Notes: generated from the sequence alone by a model not told the origin. Positions 25,108 through 33,487 are shown, numbered from the stretch's first letter. The stretch: DNA of 64,000 nt from VAYN01 sp964540905 (GCA_964540905.1 CAZIOS010000008.1:23156-87155); one strand, 5' to 3'. Translations and numbers: made by a program.

Positions 25108-26576
25108 TCCTCGCGATCGACCAGGGGACGACGGGGACGACCTGCATCGTCTTCGACGCCGAGGGGCGCCCGGCCGGGCGCGCCTACTCGGAGTTCGGGC
25201 AGCACTTCCCGCGGCCGGGCTGGGTCGAGCACGACGCCGGCGAGATCTGGCAGGTCACCCGCGGCGTCGCCGCCGAGGCGATCGCCGCCGCCGGGATCGA
25301 GGGGCACGAGCTGGACGCGATCGGGATCGCCAACCAGCGCGAGACCGTGGTCGCCTGGGACCCGGCCAGCGGCGAGCCGGTCCACCGCGCCCTCGTCTGG
25401 CAGGACCGCCGCACCGCCGAGCGCTGCGACGAGCTGCGCGCGGCCGGGCACGAGGCGCTGGTGCGCGAGCGGACCGGGCTGACGATCGACCCCTACTTCT
25501 CGGCGACCAAGATCGAGTGGCTGCTGGGCAACGTCGAGGGGGCCGGGCGGGCGGTCTTCGGCACCGTCGACTCCTGGCTCCTCTTCAAGCTCACCGGGCG
25601 CCACGTCAGCGACTACTCCAACGCCGCGCGGACGATGCTGTTCGACATCCGCCGCCTCGGCTGGGACCCCGAGCTCTGCGACCTGCTCGGCATCGACCCG
25701 GCGCGGCTGCCCGAGCCGCTGCCCTCCGCCCACGTCTACGGGACCACCGGCGAGTTCGGCGGCGAGGTGCCGGTGGCGGCGATCGCCGGCGACCAGCAGG
25801 CGGCGCTCTTCGGCCAGGCCTGCCACCGCCCGGGGATGGCGAAGAACACCTACGGCACCGGCAGCTTCGTCCTCCTCAACGCCGGCGAGTGCGCCCCCGA
25901 CCCCGGCGACGGCCTCCTGGCCACCGTTGCCTGGGGGCTCGGCGACGAGGTCGCCTACGCGCTCGAGGCCTCGATCTTCGTCACCGGCGCCGCCGTGCAG
26001 TGGCTGCGCGACGGGCTCGGGATCATCGACGAGGCGGCGCAGACCGAGGCGCTCGCCGCCTCGCTCGACTCCAACGACGGCGTCTACTTCGTCCCCGCCC
26101 TGACCGGGCTCGGCTCGCCGCACTGGGACCCCTACGCGCGCGGCACGATCGTCGGCCTCACCCGTGGCAGCGGCCGCGCCCAGCTGGCGCGGGCGGCGCT
26201 GGAGGCGATCGCCTACCAGACCGTCGACGCGGTCCGCGCCCAGGAGGCCGCCGCCGGCCACCAGCTGGAGCTGCTGAAGGCCGACGGCGGCGCCGTCGCC
26301 AACGCCTGGCTGATGCAGTTTCAGGCCGACGTCCTCGGCGTCCCGGTGGCGGTGCCGGAGGTGGCGGAGACGACCGCGCTCGGCGCCGCCTACCTGGCGG
26401 GAATTGCGACCGGCCGCTGGAGCCTCGAGCAAGTGGGGGAGATGTGGCACCAGGCGGCGCGCTACGAGCCGCGGATGGATGCCGATCAGCGCCAGTCGCT
26501 GCTGGCCGGCTGGCGGGCGGCGCTGGAGCGCTCGCGCGGCTGGGCGGCGCCGGACGGGCCGGCCGCGCCCGCGTAA
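25104..26576 (+). CDS. glpK: glycerol kinase
   Basis: A 490-residue FGGY-family kinase that phosphorylates glycerol to sn-glycerol 3-phosphate. It starts ILAIDQGTTGTTCIVFD (phosphate 1 motif), has QRETVVAWD, the ATP-contacting GTGSFVLLN and GLGSPHWDPYARGTIVGLTRG. Length fits GlpK (about 500). The GTG at 25104 overlaps the previous stop codon. No glycerol facilitator or dehydrogenase is adjacent; the product could feed the PlsC acyltransferase gene 52 bases downstream for lipid synthesis (inference). Confidence 0.94.
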   Translation: MILAIDQGTTGTTCIVFDAEGRPAGRAYSEFGQHFPRPGWVEHDAGEIWQVTRGVAAEAIAAAGIEGHELDAIGIANQRETVVAWDPASGEPVHRALVWQDRRTAERCDELRAAGHEALVRERTGLTIDPYFSATKIEWLLGNVEGAGRAVFGTVDSWLLFKLTGRHVSDYSNAARTMLFDIRRLGWDPELCDLLGIDPARLPEPLPSAHVYGTTGEFGGEVPVAAIAGDQQAALFGQACHRPGMAKNTYGTGSFVLLNAGECAPDPGDGLLATVAWGLGDEVAYALEASIFVTGAAVQWLRDGLGIIDEAAQTEALAASLDSNDGVYFVPALTGLGSPHWDPYARGTIVGLTRGSGRAQLARAALEAIAYQTVDAVRAQEAAAGHQLELLKADGGAVANAWLMQFQADVLGVPVAVPEVAETTALGAAYLAGIATGRWSLEQVGEMWHQAARYEPRMDADQRQSLLAGWRAALERSRGWAAPDGPAAPA

Positions 26577-26628
26577 CCGTCCCCGACCCTCAGGGTAGGC
26601 AACTGCGCCGGCGCGGCCGGCGCACCCG

Positions 26629-27369
26629 ATGACCGACATCCGGCCCCAGATCTATGAGGACTCTCGTCCCCCGGAGTACTTCACCCGCTTCCACGAGCGC
26701 GCCCGCAGCCGCGAGCCCGACTGGATCTACACGCTTGCCCGCTTCGTCCTCACCCTGCCGACGATCCTCGTCTTTCGCACCCGTGGCCTCGGGCTCGAGA
26801 ACGTGCCGCGCCGGGGGCCGGTGCTGATCGCCCCCAACCACTTCAGCGCCTGGGACCACTTCTTCGCCGGCGTCTACCTGCGCCGGCCGCTCCGCTTCAT
26901 GGCCAAATCGCAGCTCTTCAAGCACCCGGTGATCAAGTTCATCTTCTTCCACGGCGGCGTCTTCCCGGTCCGCCGCGGCAAGCGCGACGAGGAGGCGATA
27001 ACCACCGCCAAGACGATCCTCGACCAGGGCGGGATGGTGCTGATGTACATCGAGGGCGGCCGCTCGCGCAGCCGCGAGCTGGGTGAGCCCAGGCCCGGCG
27101 TCGGTCGCCTGGCGCTGGAAACGGGGGTGCCGGTGATCCCGGTCGCGATCCACGGCTCGGCCGGGGTGCGGCGCTGGAAACGGCTGCGCTTCCCCAAGGT
27201 CACCGTCCAGTTCGGCGAGCCGCTGACCTTCCCGGTCGAGCCCGGCGCCGGCCGCGAGCGCCACCAGGAGGTCTCCGACCAGGTCTTCGACCAGGTGCGG
27301 CAGATGTACGGCCGGCTCGAGCGCGAGGGCCGCGGCGCCGTCGCCCGCGAGCTTCGCGTTCGTCGCTAG
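26629..27369 (+). CDS. lysophospholipid acyltransferase (PlsC family)
   Basis: A 246-residue membrane-associated acyltransferase. It has the catalytic H-x4-D motif in APNHFSAWDHFFAG (about residue 70), the FPVRRGKRDEEAITTAK acyl-acceptor motif and MYIEGGRSRSRELGEPRPGVGRLAL, the EGxRS block. It most likely makes phosphatidic acid from lysophosphatidic acid. It follows glycerol kinase on the same strand, which suggests a glycerolipid link. Confidence 0.9.
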   Translation: MTDIRPQIYEDSRPPEYFTRFHERARSREPDWIYTLARFVLTLPTILVFRTRGLGLENVPRRGPVLIAPNHFSAWDHFFAGVYLRRPLRFMAKSQLFKHPVIKFIFFHGGVFPVRRGKRDEEAITTAKTILDQGGMVLMYIEGGRSRSRELGEPRPGVGRLALETGVPVIPVAIHGSAGVRRWKRLRFPKVTVQFGEPLTFPVEPGAGRERHQEVSDQVFDQVRQMYGRLEREGRGAVARELRVRR

Positions 27370-27385
27370 TCCGAGTCAGTCGGAC
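27369..27385. terminator. short hairpin between convergent genes
   Basis: GTCCGA at 27369-27374 and TCGGAC at 27380-27385 with a 5-base loop, starting at the last base of the plsC stop codon. The convergent metallo-hydrolase gene ends 20 bases further, so it may end both transcripts. Confidence 0.45.
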
Positions 27386-27404
27386 AAGGGACGAACGGAG
27401 GCGA

Positions 27405-28316
27405 TCACTCGTAGCGGTCGGCGAGCTTCTCGTAGAACCCGGCGTCGTGGCCAGGGGTGATCGTCGCCTCGGGGAACTGGCGCTGGAAGAGGCGCAGCTC
27501 CTGCAGCGAGCGGCGCAGGTTGTGGGCGTCGGCCGGGCGCGGCGGCAGCGGCGCGTCGCCGCTCAACTGGGCGTAGGTGTACATCGCGTCGCCGCCGATC
27601 ACGAAGTCGCGCTGGGCGAGCCGGCAGATAACCGACATGTGGCCGGGGCTGTGGCCGGGGGTGAAGGCGAGGTGCAGCGAGCCGTCGCCGAAGAGGTCGA
27701 AGGTGCGGGCGAAGTTGGCGTAGGAGTCGATCCCGTCGCGGTCGAAGTCGATGGTGCGGTAGTCGAAGGCGTAGTTGAAGTGGGGCCGGCGGTAGCCGTT
27801 GAGAGTGGGGCGGGGACCGACCGAGGCGGCCCTCCACTCGGTCTCGCTGACGACGAAGGTCGACTTCGAGAACTCGGAGATCGCCGAGGTGTGGTCGATG
27901 TGCATGTGGGTCATCACCACCACCGGGATCTCGCCCGGGTCGAGGCCGCGCTTGCGCAACTGGCTGGGTACGTCTTCGCCGGCCGTCAGCGTCGGCTTGC
28001 CGAAGCGGTTGCCGGCGCCGCCGAAGTTCTCCCTGCCGCCGCTGGCGATCGACGGGTGCAGGCCGGTGTCGACGAGGATCGCGCCGGCGCTGGGGTGGCG
28101 GATCAGGAAGGCCGGCACCGGCACCACGTGCGGCGGCTTGCCGCGCAGGATCGCTCGCAGCACCTTCAGCTGCACGAAGCGCCCGCCCGGGCTTTCCATC
28201 GCCGCCTGCGGGAAGTCGACGTGGCCGGCGACGATCGGTTCGACCACGACGCTTGCTCCCGGCGTCCCCCCGGCGAGCGGCTCGTGCAGGGGCTTGGCCT
28301 CGACGCTGACCTTCAT
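27405..28316 (-). CDS. metallo-beta-lactamase fold hydrolase, AHL-lactonase-like
   Basis: A 303-residue enzyme with the zinc motif THMHIDHTS (residues about 136-144) and GHSPGHMSV, GGDAMYT and ITPGHD as further ligand sites. HxHxDH with these spacings is seen in quorum-quenching lactonases of the AiiA type, but also in many general hydrolases. There is no LuxI or LuxR in the window, so a lactone substrate is only a possibility. The ATG at 28316 gives MKVSVEAKPLHEP. It is divergent from an SDR gene, 47 bases apart. Confidence 0.82.
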   Translation of the reverse strand: MKVSVEAKPLHEPLAGGTPGASVVVEPIVAGHVDFPQAAMESPGGRFVQLKVLRAILRGKPPHVVPVPAFLIRHPSAGAILVDTGLHPSIASGGRENFGGAGNRFGKPTLTAGEDVPSQLRKRGLDPGEIPVVVMTHMHIDHTSAISEFSKSTFVVSETEWRAASVGPRPTLNGYRRPHFNYAFDYRTIDFDRDGIDSYANFARTFDLFGDGSLHLAFTPGHSPGHMSVICRLAQRDFVIGGDAMYTYAQLSGDAPLPPRPADAHNLRRSLQELRLFQRQFPEATITPGHDAGFYEKLADRYE

Positions 28317-28363
28317 CCAAGTGACATTAGCGCCGAACTTGCCGCCTATAGGCTTGCGCACCG

Positions 28364-29218
28364 ATGGCTGAAAGCTCGCATTCGCAGGTGTTTCGCGATG
28401 GTCTGCTCGACGGCAGCGTCTGCGTCGTCTCCGGCGCCGGCAGCGGCATCGGCCGTGAGACCGCGCTCGAGCTGGCCCGCCTCGGCGCCGTCGTCGTCGG
28501 CTGCGGGCGCCGCTCCGAGCCGCTCGAGGAGACCGCCGAGCTGGCCGCCGCACTGCCGGGATCCTTCGAGCACGAGCCGCTCGACATTCGCGAGGAGGAG
28601 CCGGTCGGCCGTTTCTTCGACGGCCTGCTCGAGCGGCACGGCCGCCTCGACGTCCTCGTCAACAACGCCGGCGGCCAGTTCCTCAGCCCGGCCGAGGCGA
28701 TCACCCCGAAGGGCTTTCGCACCGTCATCGACCTCAACGTCCAGGGCACCTGGCTGATGACCCACGCCGCCGCGACCAGGGCCTTCATCCCGCAGGGCGG
28801 CGGCAAGGTGCTGAGCGTCACCCTCTCTCCCCACAACGGGATGCCGGGGATGGTCCACTCCGGCGCCGCCCGCGCCGCGGTCGAGAACATGATGCGGACG
28901 CTGGCGATCGAGTGGGCCCGCTTCGGGATCAGGACCTGCGCCCTCGCCGCTGGCCAGTTCGCGACCGAGACGCTGCTGACCAAGTACCCGCAGGTGGTCG
29001 TCGACAACCTCGAGCGCTCGATCCCGGTCGGCCGCGCCGGCCGGCCCGAGGAGCTGGCCTGGCTTGTCGCCTACCTCGCCTCGCCCGCCGGCGACTTCTT
29101 CTCCGGCACCACGATCACGATCGACGGCGCCCGCGACAACTGGGCCGGCCCCTGGCCGCCCGCGGCGATCGCGACCGATGAGGGCACCCCCGTCGCCGAG
29201 GAGCGCCGGCCGAAGTAG
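28364..29218 (+). CDS. SDR family oxidoreductase, dienoyl-CoA-reductase-like
   Basis: A 284-residue Rossmann protein with VCVVSGAGSGIGRETALELARLGAVVVGCGRR, LDVLVNNAGGQFL and a C-terminal PAGDFFSGTTITIDGA. The usual YxxxK pair is absent; the equivalent segment is HSGAARAAVENMMRTLAIEW. Peroxisomal-type 2,4-dienoyl-CoA reductases also lack Tyr here (HAGSAKAA), but keep the Lys that is Arg in this protein. The function is therefore probably in acyl-CoA oxidation, but activity is uncertain. A TATAGGCT segment 9 bases before the ATG may be the -10 region. Confidence 0.85.
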   Translation: MAESSHSQVFRDGLLDGSVCVVSGAGSGIGRETALELARLGAVVVGCGRRSEPLEETAELAAALPGSFEHEPLDIREEEPVGRFFDGLLERHGRLDVLVNNAGGQFLSPAEAITPKGFRTVIDLNVQGTWLMTHAAATRAFIPQGGGKVLSVTLSPHNGMPGMVHSGAARAAVENMMRTLAIEWARFGIRTCALAAGQFATETLLTKYPQVVVDNLERSIPVGRAGRPEELAWLVAYLASPAGDFFSGTTITIDGARDNWAGPWPPAAIATDEGTPVAEERRPK

Positions 29219-29221
29219 GCC

Positions 29222-29647
29222 TCAGGCCGGGAGGTCGTCCGGCAGCAGGCGGAAGGGGCGGCCGCCGGGACCACTCATCGCCCGGAAGTGGCGGTGGTCG
29301 AAGCTGAGCAGGTCGGTGGCGTCGTGGCGCTCGGCGAGGACCACGATCGAGGCGTCGGCGAGGCCGACCCGCAGGTCCGCGTAGCGCCGCATCACCGCGA
29401 CTGCGGCCTCGACGTCGGCTCGGCCGAACTCGGCCAGCTCGTAGGCCCCCTCGATCACCTCCGCCAGCAGCGCCAGCTGCTTCTCTTGGCCGTGGCGTTC
29501 GATCAGCATGTAGTCGAGCTCGGCGAGGACGAAGGGGGAGAGCAGGAAGGGACCGTCTAGCTTCGCGACCACCGCCAGCACCTCGGCGTGGCGCTGGCCG
29601 CTGGAGCTGGCGAGCTGGAGCACGGCGCTGGTGTCGACGAGGATCAA
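29222..29647 (-). CDS. PIN-domain ribonuclease, VapC-type toxin
   Basis: A 141-residue PIN protein with the acidic residues of the active site: MILVDTSAV (Asp5), ELDYML, GLADASIVVLAER and LLSFDHRHFRAM. VapC toxins cleave tRNA or rRNA. The gene begins with TTG in TTGA that overlaps the stop of the antitoxin gene, a typical toxin-antitoxin layout. It is slightly longer than the average of about 130 residues. Confidence 0.9.
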   Translation of the reverse strand: MILVDTSAVLQLASSSGQRHAEVLAVVAKLDGPFLLSPFVLAELDYMLIERHGQEKQLALLAEVIEGAYELAEFGRADVEAAVAVMRRYADLRVGLADASIVVLAERHDATDLLSFDHRHFRAMSGPGGRPFRLLPDDLPA

Positions 29648-29886
29648 TCCTCACCGAACCCTGCGAGCGCCTGCTCGACCCGCCTGGGATCGTCGAGGAC
29701 GGGATCGTCGAGGGCGAAGAGGGCGCCGGGCTTGCGCTGCCTGACCCGGTGGGCGTCGAGGATCTGGTCGACCCCCTCGCGGATCAGCTCCGACTCGGTT
29801 CGAGTCAACCGCCCCGCCAGGCGCTCGAGCCCCTGCTTCTGGGCATCGGTGAGGTAGATGGTCGTGCGCTTCACGCCATACATCAT
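29644..29886 (-). CDS. ribbon-helix-helix antitoxin, VapB-type
   Basis: About 80 residues. KRTTIYLTDAQKQGLERLAGRLTRTESELIREGVDQIL is a CopG/Arc ribbon-helix-helix: beta strand RTTIYL, then two helices. The C-terminal tail (RKPGALFALDDPVLDDPRRVEQALAGFGED) would block the PIN domain. The start is one of two consecutive ATG codons, 29886 or 29883. No Shine-Dalgarno precedes them, and TAGTGT sits 5 bases upstream, so a leaderless mRNA is possible. A direct repeat overlaps the start and could be its operator. Confidence 0.85.
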   Translation of the reverse strand: MMYGVKRTTIYLTDAQKQGLERLAGRLTRTESELIREGVDQILDAHRVRQRKPGALFALDDPVLDDPRRVEQALAGFGED

Positions 29887-29894
29887 GCCATACA
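29875..29894 (-). promoter_or_regulatory. 8-bp direct repeat at the antitoxin start, probable operator
   Basis: On the + strand GCCATACA occurs at 29875-29882 and again at 29887-29894, with TCAT between. The 12-bp period suits two ribbon-helix-helix dimers on one face of DNA. The repeat covers the antitoxin start codon and the probable -10 region, which would give autorepression. Confidence 0.55.
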
Positions 29895-30036
29895 CTAGGG
29901 ACGCCTCCATGACACCTCCAAGCCCACAGCCGACGAAGTTCTCCCCCCGCCGCGCGAAACTGGCCGGTTGACCAGGACTACGCCGATCCCTGTAGCCTCC
30001 GCGGCCGACTTCACGAACCAAAGGAGACGGAAACTG

Positions 30037-30867
30037 ATGGGACTTCTCGATGGGAAAGCGGCGATCGTCACCGGGTCGGCGCGAGGCATCGGCCGGGCGA
30101 CCGCGGAGCTGTTCGTGCGCGAAGGCGCCAAGGTGCTGATCAACGACCTCGACGCCGACGTCGCCGAGCAGACCTCGGGCGAGATCGACGGCGAGACCGC
30201 CGTCTACGCCGGCGATCTGACCAAGACCGGCGCCGCCGACGATCTCGTCGCCGCCGCGGTCGACGCTTTCGGCGCCGTCGACATCTGCGTCAACAACGCC
30301 GGCTACACCTGGGACGGCGTCGCCCACCGGATGACCGACGAGCAGTTCCAGGCGATGATCGACATCCACACCGTCGTCCCCTTCCGCGTCGCCCGCGCTC
30401 TCGCCCCGCACTGGCGCGAGGCGGCGAAGGCCGAGCGCGGCGAAGACAAGGAGGTCTTCCGCAAGCTGGTCAACATCTCCTCGACCTCGGGGACGATGGG
30501 CAACGCCGGCCAGGCCAACTACTCGGCCGGCAAGGCGGGCGTCGTCGGCCTGACCAAAACGCTGGCCAAGGAGTGGGGCCAGTTCAAGATCAACGTCAAC
30601 GCGGTCGCCTTCGGCTTCGTCGACACCCGCCTCACCGCCGCCAAAGAGGAGGGCGGCGAGATGACCGCTCCCGGTGGCGAGAAGATCGAGCTTGGCATCC
30701 CCGAGCAGATGCGGGCGATGGCCTCGGCGATCATCCCGGTCGGCCGTCCGGCCTCGCCGGAGGAGGCCTCCGGCCCGGTCCTCTTCCTTGCCTCGCCGCT
30801 GGCCAACTACGTGCACGGCCAGGTGCTCAACGTCACCGGCGGCATGTTCGGCGGGATGTACACCTGA
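30037..30867 (+). CDS. SDR family oxidoreductase, FabG-like
   Basis: A 276-residue dehydrogenase with a complete active site: AAIVTGSARGIGRATAELF (NAD(P) binding), DICVNNAGYTWD, Ser in VNISSTSGTMGN, and YSAGKAG (Tyr and Lys). It ends GQVLNVTGGMFGGMYT. 3-oxoacyl-ACP or 3-hydroxyacyl-CoA dehydrogenases look like this; the insertion around EAAKAERGEDKEVFRK is seen in the HSD17B4-like group, favouring a hydroxyacyl-CoA substrate. The ATG at 30037 follows AAGGAG; TTGACC at 29966 with GTAGCCT downstream may be the promoter. Confidence 0.9.
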   Translation: MGLLDGKAAIVTGSARGIGRATAELFVREGAKVLINDLDADVAEQTSGEIDGETAVYAGDLTKTGAADDLVAAAVDAFGAVDICVNNAGYTWDGVAHRMTDEQFQAMIDIHTVVPFRVARALAPHWREAAKAERGEDKEVFRKLVNISSTSGTMGNAGQANYSAGKAGVVGLTKTLAKEWGQFKINVNAVAFGFVDTRLTAAKEEGGEMTAPGGEKIELGIPEQMRAMASAIIPVGRPASPEEASGPVLFLASPLANYVHGQVLNVTGGMFGGMYT

Positions 30868-31346
30868 GCGAGGAGCGGACCGAGTGCAGGCCGCCGCGCT
30901 ACCTGGAGCTGGCGGACCGGATCTGGCCTGCGCTGCGCCGCGTCGCCGACGTCCAGACCTTCCTCTACCGGAGGACGGGTGGGCGCCTCGGCGGCGGGGT
31001 GCCGGGCACCTCGGGGAGGGTGCTGCTGCTCGACCACGTCGGCGCCAGAAGCGGCGCCAGGCGCACCTCGCCCGTGTTTTACGTGCGCGACGGCAAGGAC
31101 CTGCTGATCGTCGCCTCCAAAGGCGGCTTCGCCAGGCACCCGGCCTGGTTCCACAACCTGATGGCCAACCCCGACGTTACGGTCCAGATCGGCTCGGAAC
31201 GGCTTCCGGTCCACGCCCGCGCCGCCCGTCCCGACGAGCGCGAGCGGCTCTGGGCGCTGGCCGTCGCCGGCTATCGCGGCTACGCGGATTACCAGGCTCG
31301 CGCCGAGCGCGAGATCCCGCTGGTCGTGCTCGAGCCGCGCGGCTGA
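30864..31346 (+). CDS. deazaflavin-dependent nitroreductase family protein (DUF385)
   Basis: About 160 residues. The core RRTGGRLGGGVPGTSGRVLLLDHVGARSGARRTSPVFYVRDGKDLLIVASKGGFARHPAWFHNLMANPDVTVQIG is the split-barrel fold of the Ddn family, which uses coenzyme F420. The natural reaction is probably reduction of quinones or enones. The start is unclear. The frame has no ATG or GTG near the previous gene; a CTG at 30864, inside the CTGA that ends the SDR gene, is the best candidate. Otherwise the start lies downstream, losing conserved residues. Confidence 0.82.
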   Translation: MSEERTECRPPRYLELADRIWPALRRVADVQTFLYRRTGGRLGGGVPGTSGRVLLLDHVGARSGARRTSPVFYVRDGKDLLIVASKGGFARHPAWFHNLMANPDVTVQIGSERLPVHARAARPDERERLWALAVAGYRGYADYQARAEREIPLVVLEPRG

Positions 31347-31386
31347 GCGGGCGATCGCTGTCGGTCACATAGGCTGAGGCGGCGCC

Positions 31387-32082
31387 ATGGCCGACATCTT
31401 CTTCCTCGCCCTCTTCGCGATGTTCAACCCGACGCTGCTGGCGGCGGTGACGGTGATGATGCTGCTGCCGAACACCAAAAAGCTGATGCTCGGCTATCTG
31501 CTCGGCGCCTACCTGACCAGCATCAGCCTCGGCCTGCTGATCGTCTTCTCGCTGCAGGGATCCAGCAGCGTCAGCACCGCCCGCCACACGCTCAGCCCGC
31601 TCGAGGACATCGTCGTCGGCGCGATCGCGCTGCTGGTCGCCTACGTGCTCGGCAGCGGGCACGGCACGCGGCTGCAGGCGCGGCGCCAGCGCCGCAAGCA
31701 GGCCAAGGAAGAGAAGAGCGGGCCGAAGAAGGAACCCCTGCCGCAGCGCCTGCTCGGGCGCGGCTCGGCCCGCATCACCTTCGCCGTCGGCGTCGTCCTC
31801 ACCTTTCCCGGCGTCTCCTACCTGGCGGCCTTGGACCGGATGGCCAAGCTCGACGTCAGCACCGTCGAGACGGCGCTGCTGGTGATCGTCTTCTGCGTGA
31901 TCCAGCAGGCGCTGCTGGAGCTGCCGCTGGTCGGCTACGCGGTGGCGCCGGAGTGGACCCAGGACGCGGTCGAGCGCTTCCGCGCCTGGCTCGGCCGCAA
32001 CGGCCGCCGCGCCGCGATCTACGGCGCCGCCGCGATCGGCGCCCTGCTGCTGGTCCGCGGCTTCGTCACCCTGCTCACGTAG
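31387..32082 (+). CDS. GAP/Sap family membrane protein
   Basis: A 231-residue protein with about six membrane helices. It begins FFLALFAMFNPTLLAAVTVMMLLPNTKKLMLGYLLGAYLTSISLGLLIV, the pattern of Sap/GAP proteins, some of which move glycopeptidolipids to the mycobacterial surface. A basic cytoplasmic loop (RQRRKQAKEEKSGPKKEPLPQR) sits between helices 3 and 4. The substrate here is unknown. A TAGGCT 12 bases before the ATG may be a -10 element. Confidence 0.85.
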   Translation: MADIFFLALFAMFNPTLLAAVTVMMLLPNTKKLMLGYLLGAYLTSISLGLLIVFSLQGSSSVSTARHTLSPLEDIVVGAIALLVAYVLGSGHGTRLQARRQRRKQAKEEKSGPKKEPLPQRLLGRGSARITFAVGVVLTFPGVSYLAALDRMAKLDVSTVETALLVIVFCVIQQALLELPLVGYAVAPEWTQDAVERFRAWLGRNGRRAAIYGAAAIGALLLVRGFVTLLT

Positions 32083-32151
32083 CCGCGGGGCTGGCCGCCA
32101 CGACCCGATCGGGGAAGAGGGCTTGCGCATCGTCGTCAAGCTGCGCGCCCG

Positions 32152-32586
32152 TTACGGAGCGATCGCGGCCAGGTCCGCCGGCCGCAGCAGCGCCACCAGG
32201 GTCGGCCCGTCGACGATCGCCAGGCCGCCCTTCTTCAGCTTCGCGTGGGCGCCGGTGAGGCGCCCGACCTCGGCCGAGAAGTCGGGCTCGTGCCCGACCA
32301 GCAGCACCTCGCCGCGGCCGGCGGCGAGAGCGAGCGAGTCGAAGCCACCGCCGTGCAGCTCCGGCGCCGCCTCCGGCTCCAACCCCAGCGCCTCGCAGGC
32401 GAGCCGCGCCGTTTCCATCGCCCGCGCCCTGGGACTGGCGAGGCAGGTGTCGATCCCAGCGCCGAGCACCGCCAGCGCCGCTCCCGCCACCCGCGCCTGC
32501 CGCTCCCCCTTCGCCGTCAGCCGCCGCGCCGCGTCGTCCCCATCGCCGTCCTCGGCGTCGCCGTGCCGCAGCAGGTAGATAGCCAT
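32152..32586 (-). CDS. SixA-type histidine phosphatase
   Basis: A 144-residue phosphatase with the catalytic RHG (residues 7-9, YLLRHGDAEDG), ASPRARAMETA and VGHEPDFS, whose His completes the site. In E. coli SixA dephosphorylates phosphohistidine on relay proteins; this homologue may act on a phosphohistidine protein or a small phosphoester. It stands alone between the GAP gene and a VOC-GNAT gene. Confidence 0.9.
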   Translation of the reverse strand: MAIYLLRHGDAEDGDGDDAARRLTAKGERQARVAGAALAVLGAGIDTCLASPRARAMETARLACEALGLEPEAAPELHGGGFDSLALAAGRGEVLLVGHEPDFSAEVGRLTGAHAKLKKGGLAIVDGPTLVALLRPADLAAIAP

Positions 32587-32665
32587 CCGCCCACGCTACC
32601 CGGCGCCGGCCGGCGCCTACATCGCGCCGCCCGGCTCAAGCTCCGCCGCCGGGGCTGCGCGGGAC

Positions 32666-33472
32666 CTATAGGTTGCGTACCCGTCGGCCGATCTCACGAT
32701 CCAGCGGATAGCCAGCGGTCTCCCAGAACCCTTCCGCGACCTGATCTGCAAATGCGACAAGCGCAGTCACCCGACGGACGTCACACTGGCGCAAATAGTC
32801 CTCGCCAGCCCGGACCAGCGCCAGCCCAACGCCCTTGCGCCGGTGTCCGTCGCGAACCGCAAGGCGATACATGTTCCCTCGCCACCCGTCCCAGGCGGCG
32901 ATCAGGGCGCCGACTATCTCTCCGTTCCGCTCGGCCACCAGGAGGGCGGCCGGGGACCCGGCGACCAGGCGCTTGACGTCATCGAGGCGGTCGGGTGTGC
33001 TCGCGTGGTCGCTTCGAGCCTGCTCCCATAGGCCCAACACCGCCGGCACGTCTGCCTCTTGGCATCGACGCACAGTGGTCCCTGCGCCTCTCCGAGCCAA
33101 CGACTGCCGAGACGCCAGCAACTCGATGCGGTTGCCCCAGGGATCCTCCGAGTAAAAGCGCCGGTCTTCGTCCAGCGCCTCATCCCAGTAGACACTCGCT
33201 CCAGCCGCCTGCAGGCGTGCCGCCAGCTCGTCCAGCGCCCCCGGCCGTACGCGGAGCGCGGGATGGGCCTTCCGGGCGGGGGCGAAGGGTTCCTCCACCC
33301 CGACATGGAGCTGCTGATTTCCAGCTTGAAACCAGACCCCGCCGCGAGCGAGCAGCGCCTGGGGCTTCTCGACCTCGACAAGGCCGAGCAGCCCACCGAA
33401 GAACCGGCGCGCTTCGGCCTCGCACCCCCGCGGAGCGGCAACCTGCACGTGGTCGAATCCCTCAATCAACAC
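32666..33472 (-). CDS. VOC (glyoxalase-fold) and GNAT acetyltransferase fusion
   Basis: A 268-residue two-domain protein. Residues 1-125 form a VOC domain (IEGFDHVQVAAPRGCEAEARRFFGGLLGLVEVEKP; GASVYWDEALDEDRRFYSEDPWGNRIELL). Residues about 130-268 form a GNAT acetyltransferase (VRRCQEADVPAVLGLWEQA; MYRLAVRDGHRRKGVGLALVRAGEDYLRQ, with the acetyl-CoA loop RRKGVG). VOC proteins often bind or modify small electrophiles or antibiotics, so this could be a detoxification enzyme. I know of no role for the exact fusion. GTG start at 33472. Confidence 0.83.
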   Translation of the reverse strand: MLIEGFDHVQVAAPRGCEAEARRFFGGLLGLVEVEKPQALLARGGVWFQAGNQQLHVGVEEPFAPARKAHPALRVRPGALDELAARLQAAGASVYWDEALDEDRRFYSEDPWGNRIELLASRQSLARRGAGTTVRRCQEADVPAVLGLWEQARSDHASTPDRLDDVKRLVAGSPAALLVAERNGEIVGALIAAWDGWRGNMYRLAVRDGHRRKGVGLALVRAGEDYLRQCDVRRVTALVAFADQVAEGFWETAGYPLDREIGRRVRNL

Positions 33473-33487
33473 GACTCCGGGGAGCTT

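Noticed and set aside
27405..28316. Quorum-quenching lactonase with a quorum system
   Set aside because: The metallo-hydrolase motif is general and no LuxI/LuxR-type genes are nearby, so only the fold is claimed.
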